From: Planctomycetaceae bacterium
GTDB taxonomy: Bacteria; Planctomycetota; Planctomycetia; Pirellulales; UBA1268
Assembly: GCA_947453125.1 (NCBI GenBank)
Contig: CANGGC010000027.1
Location: forward strand, 1-11,390
DNA: 11,390 bases
Reading direction: 5' to 3'
The notes beneath the pieces were generated by a model. That model made no database searches, was not told the DNA's origin, and saw only the letters and a program-made list of their open reading frames with translations. Each line of letters opens with the position of its first letter. Position 1 is the first letter of the stretch. Made by a program: the position numbers and the translations under genes. Below, one piece after another: positions 6,841 through 11,390 of the stretch.

Positions 6841-7044
6841 TACCCAAGGGGCTCACGAACGCGAAGTTGTCCTCGATCATGAAACCGACCCTCCGCTCGG
6901 ATGCGGCGGGTCACGCGCCTGTTGGGGGAATCGCGACTGGGGGGGGATGACCACGCGGAGGGACGGGGACGAGTGTGATCGTGAGCAACGGGCGGCGGGT
7001 ACGCAGTGGCGGCGAGGTGTGAGGTCGGGAAAGACACCGTACCC

Positions 7045-7223
7045 GCTTCAATGAGGCCGTGGCTTTGCAGCCACGGAAGGCTCGATCACGATGTCGGGCC
7101 GCGCCCCGTTTTGCCAGCTTCAATGGGGCCGTGGCTCCGCAGTCACGGAAAGGGCCCGACGAACTGCACCAGCGTCACCGGCGTCTCGCTTCAATGAGGC
7201 CGTGGCTTGGCAGCCACGGAAAG
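7045..7223 (-). CRISPR. Three-repeat CRISPR array, no cas genes in the window
   Basis: Three 36-nt repeats lie at 7045-7080, 7117-7152 and 7188-7223, separated by unrelated spacers of 36 nt (7081-7116) and 35 nt (7153-7187). On the minus strand each repeat ends in ATTGAAGC, the usual 3' end that becomes the crRNA 5' handle, so transcription should run right to left, toward the operon. The repeat folds into an 8-bp stem, CCGTGGCT/AGCCACGG, with a GCAA or GCCA loop. The middle repeat carries changes, one breaking a stem pair (CCGTGACT). The leader should lie at the right, where an ISL3-type IS end now begins 17 nt after the last repeat. The array is therefore probably a truncated remnant. The subtype cannot be told from this; the only Cas4-like gene here belongs to a different family. 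Confidence 0.87.
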
Positions 7224-7240
7224 CGGTGGGGAGCCCGCCG

Positions 7241-7395
7241 GGCTCTTCGGGGATTTCCGTGGCACGCCGCGGCCGATTCATGGAGGGCCGACGATTGGGT
7301 AGAGTGCCGAAATGGACACACTCAAATCGCATTACGCCCGTTTGCTTGGCCTCGATGACTCCTGGCGGGTGGAGTCTGTTGACCTCCGGATCAAA
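7241..7395 (+). mobile_element. ISL3-family IS remnant: left end plus start of transposase
   Basis: GGCTCTTCGGGGATTTCC at 7241 looks like an ISL3-family terminal inverted repeat, which typically begins GGCTCTT. After 70 nt an ATG at 7312 opens a frame reading MDTLKSHYARLLGL and then DDSWRVESVDLRIK, which resembles the N-terminus of ISL3 transposases (LLGL..PW.VE.VDL). Similarity stops near 7395. No zinc-binding cysteines, DDE residues or right end follow, so the element is dead. Its left edge falls next to the CRISPR array and its right part seems replaced by the direct-repeat cassette. The family assignment is from memory of the N-terminal motif. Confidence 0.6.
7312..7395 (+). pseudogene. 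ISL3-like transposase, N-terminal fragment only
   Basis: About 28 codons from the ATG look like an ISL3 transposase. The open frame continues to 7773, but the rest has no resemblance to a transposase and overlaps the minus-strand nuclease gene, so the true fragment likely ends near 7395. The normal length would be around 400-550 aa. Confidence 0.5.
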
Positions 7396-7602
7396 GCTTG
7401 TGGCGTCGGTCATTTGGCCGTGTCCTGCAATTCACGACGGTTCCCACCCCGACGAGGAACCTACTCCCTCGCCGACGGGTATCAATCGATGGGGCACTCC
7501 GTGGCTCCGGAGCGCCTCGAAAGTCATATCTTCATTGCGGTCATCTTTGGTCCGCAAATCCGAAAATGGGAAAAACCGCCTGCAATTGGCCCTGCTGACG
7601 AG
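7396..7602. other. Non-coding junction between IS remnant and cassette gene end
   Basis: This stretch holds direct-repeat copy A (7444-7485), a GCTCCGGAGC palindrome (7504-7513) and, on the minus strand 28 nt after the 366-aa gene's stop, a run of five T (7571-7575). No strong hairpin stands before that T-run, so it is a weak terminator candidate at best. I see no gene. Confidence 0.4.
7444..7485. repeat. 42-nt direct repeat, copy A
   Basis: It matches copy B at 9165-9206 in the same orientation at 37 of 42 positions, including GAGGAACC and ACTCCCTC blocks. As minus-strand RNA or single strand, GAGGGA and TTCCTC can pair around a 5-nt loop, with one G-T pair. It lies 118 nt beyond the stop of the nuclease-like gene, so the two copies bracket the two-gene cassette. 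Confidence 0.75.
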
Positions 7603-8703
7603 CTACCCAACTCTGCCAAGCGTCGCGAGATGCGATCGAGTGTCCCCCGTCGACGCTTCCAGGAAGTCGGCGAAGTCCCACCGGGACTTGGCCGCTCGCT
7701 TGAGGAACATCCTCGCGATCATCCCGATGCCGCCGGCCACCATGGCAGTGTCGATTGCCCGTTCGGCGAGTAGGGCAATGCCGATCCCGAGCGTGCTGAC
7801 TGCCGTGTCGGCGGCGGTGTCCCCGACTGCCCGGGAGAACTCCTTCGAGCCTTGGTACCAAAGGAAGCCGTTTACAACGCCGTGGAGCGACCCTGCGATG
7901 ACAGCCCCCTGGAGGAGCTGGCCAAAGAAGTGCATCAGTTGGTCCGGCCCGACGTTCGAGAGGCCCTCGTGGACCATCTTCGCGGCATCCGTGGAGCTGA
8001 TCGGAATGCTCTTGTCGTAAACCATCGCAGAGAGCCCCTCGTGCCGTTCCGCGAGCCGCTTGACCTCTTCGTGAATGTCGTCAGGCACGGCGAAGAAGAC
8101 CTGCGACAGCTTCTCCTGGGAGGCGCCTTCCAGCTTGCCGTCGAGGAGTTTCTGCTGCACTTCCTTCATGTGCTGCACAACGCCTGAGGCTGACTGGTAG
8201 AGCTTCACCTGCACGTACTCGTGCGAGCCGTCTGCTTGGCGAATGGCGACGTCCCAGCCTTCCTGACTCCCCGAAAGGGCCAGCGTCGCAGCATCGCCGA
8301 CGCTCTTGCTAAAGAGGTTCTCGCCGATCTGGCCTTTGATCTTGTTGACGAAGCCCATGACGCGGGGATCGTCGAACGGGAGATAGCCACCGCCGTCGTG
8401 GCCGATGTGGCTGACAAGAATCTCCCGCATCCTCGATAGGTCGCGGCGATCTACGTCCATGAGGGCGACGAATGCGTCTCGCAATTCCTTCGGCAGTGAG
8501 TCGACCAGCGTAGTGCCGCGAAATATGTCGCCGATCACCACGGCATCGCCCACACGGTCATCGATCGTGGCTGCAATGCCGCTCGCCTGAGTCATCGCGG
8601 TGTCGACCAGGCTCTTCAGCTCACCCAGCTGCCACTCCTCCATCACGGAGCGGATCGGGCGAGGGCTGCCACCGAAACGGGCTGCGAAATGTTGGATGCT
8701 CAT
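7603..8703 (-). CDS. Putative Mrr-like nuclease with C-terminal hydrophobic helices
   Basis: No family name can be given with certainty for this 366-aa protein. Residues 118-175 read like a Mrr/Holliday-resolvase-type nuclease: KGQIGENLF (E128), EGWDVAI (D151) and EYVQVKLYQS (Q165-x-K167), an E-D-QxK arrangement typical of this PD-(D/E)XK branch. Residues 1-115 are helical and acidic. Residues ~256-283 (LLQGAVIAGSLHGVVNGFLW) and ~294-335 (GIGIALLAE, MVAGGIGMIARMF) are glycine/alanine-rich and hydrophobic, suggesting membrane association or buried helices. The ATG overlaps the stop of the upstream helical protein (ATGA), so the two act as a pair. The arrangement resembles a toxin or effector in which a nuclease is held by a membrane-active or scaffold domain. 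DNA as substrate and a role in defence or interbacterial conflict are inference. Confidence 0.85.
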   Translation of the reverse strand: MSIQHFAARFGGSPRPIRSVMEEWQLGELKSLVDTAMTQASGIAATIDDRVGDAVVIGDIFRGTTLVDSLPKELRDAFVALMDVDRRDLSRMREILVSHIGHDGGGYLPFDDPRVMGFVNKIKGQIGENLFSKSVGDAATLALSGSQEGWDVAIRQADGSHEYVQVKLYQSASGVVQHMKEVQQKLLDGKLEGASQEKLSQVFFAVPDDIHEEVKRLAERHEGLSAMVYDKSIPISSTDAAKMVHEGLSNVGPDQLMHFFGQLLQGAVIAGSLHGVVNGFLWYQGSKEFSRAVGDTAADTAVSTLGIGIALLAERAIDTAMVAGGIGMIARMFLKRAAKSRWDFADFLEASTGDTRSHLATLGRVG

Positions 8704-9119
8704 TTGCCGACCTTCTCCTCCAAGGCTGCGATGCGGTCCAAGGCCTCGGCGAGGCGGGTGGCGAGCAAGTCGTTGTATTCGTCCTGGAGCTTCAGGCGAT
8801 CCTGAAGGAGTTCGACGAGTTGCTTTCCCGTGACTTGGTCTAGGCGGTCGGTTACTGCCTCATACGTCGAGCCGACCACGTGCTTCACGCCACTCTCGTC
8901 GAGTTGGTCATCGATGTAGTCGACAGCCCGATCGAGGCCGGTCTTGGTGGCAATGAATCCCCCTGCCGTGGTGGCTTGTTCAACTGCGCCAGACATTACG
9001 TCCGCACCAACGTCAGCCACCTTGCCGAAGCCTTGCTTGGCGCGTTCCCAGAGCGACGGAGAGTCGTCGGCCTCCTGCTGCTCGCTCGCTTCCTGGCTTG
9101 GCTCGTCGCTCGCGTTCAT
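8700..9119 (-). CDS. Helical 139-aa partner protein with C-terminal coiled coil
   Basis: I do not recognise a family. The N-terminus (residues 1-22) is acidic and low in complexity (EPSQEASEQQEADD). The centre, residues 23-75, holds amphipathic stretches of the phasin-like kind (SLWERAKQGFGKVADVGADV, then MSGAVEQATTAGGFIATK). The last ~45 residues (LVELLQDRLKLQDEYNDLLA, then TRLAEALDRIAALEEKV) form a clear heptad coiled coil. The ATG at 9119 is preceded by a strong GGAGGA; an in-frame ATG at 9206 lies inside direct-repeat copy B and has no such site. A possible -10 box TATGAT lies at 9159-9164 (minus strand), right at the inner edge of the repeat. The stop overlaps the nuclease-like gene as ATGA. 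It may recruit, oligomerise or restrain that protein, as an adaptor or antidote. This is inference from pairing only. Confidence 0.82.
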   Translation of the reverse strand: MNASDEPSQEASEQQEADDSPSLWERAKQGFGKVADVGADVMSGAVEQATTAGGFIATKTGLDRAVDYIDDQLDESGVKHVVGSTYEAVTDRLDQVTGKQLVELLQDRLKLQDEYNDLLATRLAEALDRIAALEEKVGK

Positions 9120-9122
9120 GGC

Positions 9123-9128
9123 GTCCTC
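9123..9128 (-). promoter_or_regulatory. Strong ribosome binding site deciding the 139-aa gene start
   Basis: GGAGGA on the minus strand precedes the ATG at 9119 by 3 nt from its last base, so GGAGG is 4 nt from the ATG. It separates the real start from the longer open frame that begins inside the repeat. Confidence 0.75.
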
Positions 9129-9164
9129 CGACTCTCGTGATTTCCAGGCGGTTCGGCGATCATA

Positions 9165-9206
9165 CCACCCCGATGAGGAACCGACTCCCTCACCTACGGG
9201 TGTCAA
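9165..9206. repeat. 42-nt direct repeat, copy B
   Basis: This is the second copy of the repeat at 7444-7485. Here an outer CACCC...GGGTG pairing encloses the inner GAGGAA/TCCCTC pairing, so this copy can fold better than copy A. It fills the gap between the 191-aa gene stop and the promoter region of the 139-aa gene. Confidence 0.75.
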
Positions 9207-9216
9207 ACAGCCGGGG

Positions 9217-9792
9217 TCAGACGGCCCCAGCCGTATCGGAAGTTCCTATCGATCGAGCCCCGGACTCAGAGCTGGCCGTACTCGGTCCCACACCTCCTTC
9301 GCAGTCGCTCCGGTACTCCTCGTCCCAGATCGGGTCGATCTCGGCAGCAGATGCCATGCACCGCTTCGCCCTGTCGGCCTCCCCCTGACTCGCCAGGATC
9401 GCGGCAGCCGCCTCCAGCTCCTTTCTCGCCAGCAGCCCGAGACCGGCGATCACGTAGTGCGCGGCTGCGATCTGGTGATTTCCAGCGTTCTTCAGTTCTT
9501 CCGCTTTCCAGATGAGGAGTCTTCGCTTCGCACCGTTGACCGGCTTGAGAACGTCGGCCGTCCGGACTTTCGTGACGATCTCGACGGTCTTCTCGACCCG
9601 CCGTTCCCTGAACGCCTCGGCCTCTGCCAGTACTGCACCAAAGTCGGCAAGGTCGACGTAACCAGACGGAACGGCCGCACAGACGGCCTCGTTCGGGCTG
9701 ATCAGCTCCCAGACGATGCGGTTGTCAGTCACGAGCAGCTTGGCGTGTCGTTGGATCACGCGTCGGCCTTGGATGAAAAAGTCTGCGGTCAT
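9217..9792 (-). CDS. Uncharacterised 191-aa protein with TPR-like helices
   Basis: No named family is recognised. Residues 1-50 are beta-rich and basic (FFIQGRRVIQRHAKLLVTDN). Residues ~55-85 are a charged helix (FGAVLAEAEAFRERRVEKTV). Residues ~90-150 form helical pairs with TPR character (LLIWKAEELKNAGNHQIAAA; LGLLARKELEAAAAILASQG; ADRAKRCMASAAEID). The last 35 residues are Ser/Gly-rich and probably disordered. The ATG overlaps the TGA of the upstream 152-aa gene (ATGA) and has its own AGGAG about 8 nt upstream, inside that gene. It is the last gene of the small-gene operon; its stop lies 10 nt before direct-repeat copy B. Function is unknown; the helical repeats suggest protein-protein contact. 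Confidence 0.8.
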   Translation of the reverse strand: MTADFFIQGRRVIQRHAKLLVTDNRIVWELISPNEAVCAAVPSGYVDLADFGAVLAEAEAFRERRVEKTVEIVTKVRTADVLKPVNGAKRRLLIWKAEELKNAGNHQIAAAHYVIAGLGLLARKELEAAAAILASQGEADRAKRCMASAAEIDPIWDEEYRSDCEGGVGPSTASSESGARSIGTSDTAGAV

Positions 9793-10247
9793 GAAGGTTC
9801 TCCTGTTTGTTGGTCTGCTTCGTCCTCATACAGCGACGGCCACAACTCGCGACCGATGTCGTCGAGCAACTCCGGGTAGATCAGGTTGCGAAACTCCATC
9901 GGCGGGTCGAGGTTTTCCTCTGACCACGCCTCCAAGAGAAGGTGAGCGGCAGCGGTCTGGGGAGTGATCTCTTCGCCGGCAGGCCCTCGTCGCAGGCCGC
10001 AGACGACCGGTGTCCACTTCACGCTATTCGGCCTCCAGTCCCCATCCCACAGGATCCAGTACTTGCCGTCGAGGTCGGTGTTCAGGACGTACGACGTCTT
10101 CCGATCTCCGCCGGAGTACCAACACCACACCGCGTCGACCACGTCGATCCCCCCGGGGCCGGGGCGACGGCCGCACCGCATGCCGCGAGGGCGGCGAAAA
10201 TAGAGGGTCCTCGGCTTGAACCAGTCGGGCTTGTCGGGAATTGCCAT
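9789..10247 (-). CDS. Uncharacterised 152-aa protein
   Basis: I do not recognise it. The first ~40 residues are basic and rich in Arg/Pro/Gly (FKPRTLYFRRPRGMRCGRRP). The centre is rich in Trp and aromatic residues (VWCWYSGGDRKTSYVL, KYWILWDGDWRPN), suggesting a compact beta fold. The end is acidic and helical. There is no signal peptide or membrane segment. The start at 10247 is preceded by AGGAGT at 8 nt; a longer frame from 10277 has no such site and overlaps the intergenic gap. It overlaps the 191-aa gene by ATGA and follows the zinc-ribbon gene after 36 nt, so it is part of the same operon. Confidence 0.78.
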   Translation of the reverse strand: MAIPDKPDWFKPRTLYFRRPRGMRCGRRPGPGGIDVVDAVWCWYSGGDRKTSYVLNTDLDGKYWILWDGDWRPNSVKWTPVVCGLRRGPAGEEITPQTAAAHLLLEAWSEENLDPPMEFRNLIYPELLDDIGRELWPSLYEDEADQQTGEPS

Positions 10248-10254
10248 CGCTTCA

Positions 10255-10260
10255 ACTCCT
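10255..10260 (-). promoter_or_regulatory. Ribosome binding site deciding the 152-aa gene start
   Basis: AGGAGT on the minus strand, 7 nt before the ATG at 10247, selects that ATG over the in-frame start at 10277. Confidence 0.65.
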
Positions 10261-10283
10261 TGTGTTGGCAGTGCCATCGGTCG

Positions 10284-10667
10284 TCACGGTGCGTTCTCTT
10301 CCTTCCTTTGCGCGCGGCGCTTGGCCCGCATCGCATTGATCACCTCCGCGACTTCATTCGGACTCGCCCCTGGAGGGAAGTCGAACCGCACAAATGGGGA
10401 ACGCGGCCTGCTTCCGCCATCGGTCTGGCCTTCTTCTCTTGGAGAGCACGGAGCCCACGTGTCAAAGAAACTCTCGCAGCCATGGCAGAACCACTCACCG
10501 GGCTTTGGGCCGTTGCCGATCAGCTTGAACTTCCGGCAGGTGGCCGCGAGCCGGATCGTGAGGCCGATCACGCCTACCTGCACTGATGCGGTGTCGCCAC
10601 CGCCGCAGCACGTGCAGCGGGGCACCTCCATCTCCGTGAATCGCCGGTGGAGTTCTTCGTAGGCCAT
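10284..10667 (-). CDS. Small zinc-ribbon protein (127 aa)
   Basis: Two CxxC knuckles are visible: C18/C21 in RCTCCGGG and C61/C64 in FCHGCESFF, about 40 residues apart, with C20 and C44 in addition. This fits a zinc ribbon of the kind found in small nucleic-acid or protein adaptors. Between the knuckles lies a beta-hairpin-like stretch (VQVGVIGLTIRLAATCRKFK). The C-terminal ~25 residues are a basic helix (EVAEVINAMRAKRRAQRKEE). The ATG at 10667 has AAAGGA 7 nt upstream; a longer frame from 10721 lacks a site and overlaps the upstream gene's gap. It sits in the middle of the small-gene operon. No function is claimed beyond likely zinc binding. Confidence 0.78.
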   Translation of the reverse strand: MAYEELHRRFTEMEVPRCTCCGGGDTASVQVGVIGLTIRLAATCRKFKLIGNGPKPGEWFCHGCESFFDTWAPCSPREEGQTDGGSRPRSPFVRFDFPPGASPNEVAEVINAMRAKRRAQRKEENAP

Positions 10668-10674
10668 CGGTGTG

Positions 10675-10680
10675 TCCTTT
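10675..10680 (-). promoter_or_regulatory. Ribosome binding site deciding the zinc-ribbon gene start
   Basis: AAAGGA on the minus strand lies 7 nt before the ATG at 10667 and selects it over the in-frame start at 10721. Confidence 0.55.
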
Positions 10681-10730
10681 CGCTTCGAGGGAAGAGATCT
10701 CGTTCGAGCCGCACGCGTCACTGTCGTCGA

Positions 10731-10925
10731 TCACGACGACTCGTCGCCTGCCTTCGGTTCGTCCTGGGGCTGCGGAGGCATGTTCTCCGGGTCTTCCCGG
10801 AACCACGCGGGGCCGAGCACCTTCCCTTTCGAGGCCGCAACCGCCGCCGCGTATGTCCGGAACGCCACGAACGCCGCTCTCGCGTTGCCACCAGCTGGAA
10901 TGTCGACACGCACTGGATCTGACAT
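10731..10925 (-). CDS. Small unknown protein (64 aa)
   Basis: The protein opens with a short beta-like segment (VRVDIPAGG), has an alanine-rich helix (NARAAFVAFRTYAAAVAASK) and ends in an acidic, proline-rich tail (DPENMPPQPQDEPKAGDESS). No known family is recognised. The call as a real gene rests on a good AAGGAG about 8 nt before the ATG, the 24-nt gap from the upstream gene and the 63-nt gap to the next one. It could be a small regulator or accessory protein of the operon. Confidence 0.7.
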   Translation of the reverse strand: MSDPVRVDIPAGGNARAAFVAFRTYAAAVAASKGKVLGPAWFREDPENMPPQPQDEPKAGDESS

Positions 10926-10949
10926 CGATGATCTCCTTCGGTTTGAGGT

Positions 10950-11255
10950 TCAAGCATCAACAAGCCACCACGCGAAAGCGACCGGCTCCGAACGCGGCAC
11001 CACCAGTCTTGAGAAGCCGGGGTCTTCCCGCTTCGATGCGACGAACTCGCCGTGCTCGCGGATGTGGGCAAAGAGCTCGTCGCGGAGCGCGATTGCCCGC
11101 TCGAGGTCACGGGTGCGGAGCGAGCGACGGATGCGACGCTTCCTGTGGTCGAAGTGCAGGGTGTAGTGCACCCAGTAAACGCCGCCGTTGTTGAGCCAGA
11201 GATGGTGATCGCGTCGACGGGTGTTGATCCGAATCGACAAGTGTCCGATCGGCAT
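10950..11255 (-). CDS. Small arm-DNA-binding-like protein (101 aa)
   Basis: Residues ~15-65 (HHLWLNNGGVYWVHYTLHF; RKRRIRRSLRTRDLERAIAL; RDELF) show the pattern of arm-type or AP2-like DNA-binding domains at the N-terminus of tyrosine recombinases: three short strands with a W-x-V-x-Y core, a basic turn, S-L-x-T, then a helix with A...RDEL. No catalytic recombinase domain follows, so it is a stand-alone domain. The start at 11255 is preceded by GAGAGGAA; a longer frame from 11342 runs through a 14-bp palindrome and lacks a site. It is the first gene of the small-gene operon. A role as DNA-binding regulator or excisionase-like accessory factor is inference from fold likeness; RNA binding is also possible. 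Confidence 0.75.
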   Translation of the reverse strand: MPIGHLSIRINTRRRDHHLWLNNGGVYWVHYTLHFDHRKRRIRRSLRTRDLERAIALRDELFAHIREHGEFVASKREDPGFSRLVVPRSEPVAFAWWLVDA

Positions 11256-11261
11256 GACGAG

Positions 11262-11269
11262 TTCCTCTC
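11262..11269 (-). promoter_or_regulatory. Ribosome binding site deciding the 101-aa gene start
   Basis: GAGAGGAA on the minus strand lies 6 nt before the ATG at 11255 and supports that start over the in-frame one at 11342. Confidence 0.65.
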
Positions 11270-11287
11270 GCTGTCGTGTGTTTTCGT

Positions 11288-11301
11288 CCGGAACGTTCCG
11301 G
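11288..11301. promoter_or_regulatory. 14-bp perfect palindrome, candidate operator
   Basis: CCGGAACGTTCCGG is perfectly self-complementary and ends 33 nt before the first ATG of the small-gene operon, where a repressor site would be expected. The operon's own first protein, which looks DNA-binding, is one possible binder. Confidence 0.4.
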
Positions 11302-11316
11302 GCGACGCATCCTCGA

Positions 11317-11332
11317 GATCCATTGCTGGATC
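11317..11332. other. Short inverted repeat GATCCA-TTGC-TGGATC
   Basis: This 6-bp stem with a 4-nt loop lies just upstream of the 14-bp palindrome. No T-run follows. It may be part of the same regulatory region or the end of a transcript from the right; nothing else could be identified from 11333 to 11390. Confidence 0.3.
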
Positions 11333-11390
11333 CCGGAACCACCTTGTCAGCGAGGCAGAGGCCTACGCCGCTAGGTTGGACGGTCGACCC

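Larger units (their letters stand above)
6604..7044. other. Non-coding stretch upstream of the operon
   Basis: I find no convincing gene in these 441 bases. Open frames on both strands are arginine- and proline-rich, lack Shine-Dalgarno sites and show no domain. The stretch contains the 5' region of the DUF2075 gene, two inverted-repeat structures listed separately, and G/C runs. No consensus promoter could be placed confidently. A TATATT at 6808-6813 (minus strand) is a possible -10 box but has no matching -35. Confidence 0.5.

Noticed and set aside
6596..7054. Plus-strand open frame across the upstream non-coding stretch (152 codons)
   Set aside because: No ribosome site, no domain, arginine-rich low-quality translation, and it ends in a CRISPR repeat.
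7254..7283. A degenerate inverted fourth CRISPR repeat (TTTCCGTGGC ... GCCGCGGCC)
   Set aside because: The similarity covers only the stem bases and the sequence is better explained as the ISL3-type terminal repeat that starts at 7241.
7444..7485. Integron attC site
   Set aside because: The repeat forms a small hairpin but lacks the conserved RYYYAAC and GTTRRRY ends, and no integrase is in view.
7091..8020. Long plus-strand open frame (309 codons)
   Set aside because: It runs through CRISPR repeats, the IS remnant and antisense to the nuclease-like gene; an artefact of high GC.
9201..9206. Perfect -35 box TTGACA (minus strand) for the cassette promoter
   Set aside because: It is 36 nt from the TATGAT at 9159-9164, twice the normal spacing, and belongs to the 42-nt repeat; copy A has TTGATA without a -10.
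8944..9879. Long plus-strand open frame (311 codons)
   Set aside because: It lies antisense to two minus-strand genes with good ribosome sites and overlaps, crosses repeat copy B, and its translation is Ser/Arg/Pro-rich without domains.

Overview
The window is GC-rich bacterial DNA, and every gene I can support lies on the minus strand. The organism is probably a planctomycete or another PVC-type bacterium. That rests on recollection rather than a diagnostic marker: a GGAGTGCC/GGCACTCC palindrome, 36-nt CRISPR repeats ending in ATTGAAGC, an ISL3-type IS end, and many genes whose products I cannot name. The region is accessory in character, with helicases, nucleases, an IS remnant, a tiny CRISPR array, direct repeats and a run of small unknown genes.

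Region 1 (1-6603, read right to left) is a compact cluster of at least six genes. They are a DUF2075-type helicase with an N-terminal PD-(D/E)XK nuclease, a TM0106-like (Cas4/RecB-type, Fe-S) nuclease, a DNA2/UPF1-type superfamily 1 helicase, a MazG-like nucleotide pyrophosphohydrolase, a 252-aa unknown protein and a gene that leaves the window on the left. Junctions are very tight (2-nt gap, TAATG, 11-nt gap, TGATG). The exception is a 155-nt gap full of inverted repeats between the helicase and MazG. Two helicases, two nucleases and a dNTP-cleaning enzyme in one operon suggest an anti-phage or nucleic-acid surveillance system. It matches no named system I know, and the function is inference.

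Region 2 (6604-7602) has no convincing gene. It holds the 5' region of the operon, a three-repeat CRISPR array (7045-7223) whose repeat orientation points toward the operon, and the left end of an ISL3-family IS (from 7241) with only the first codons of its transposase. The IS appears to have cut the array off from its leader side.

Region 3 (7444-9206) is a two-gene cassette between two copies of a 42-nt direct repeat (37/42 identical). One gene encodes a helical, coiled-coil protein. The other, overlapping it by ATGA, encodes a protein with a Mrr-like E-D-QxK nuclease signature followed by hydrophobic helices. It resembles a small mobile effector module.

Region 4 (9217-11255) is a string of five small genes, most with clear Shine-Dalgarno sites: an arm-DNA-binding-like protein, a 64-aa protein, a zinc-ribbon protein, a 152-aa unknown and a 191-aa protein with TPR-like helices. 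A 14-bp perfect palindrome lies just upstream of the first gene and is a candidate operator. The style is that of an integrated element or phage-like accessory operon.
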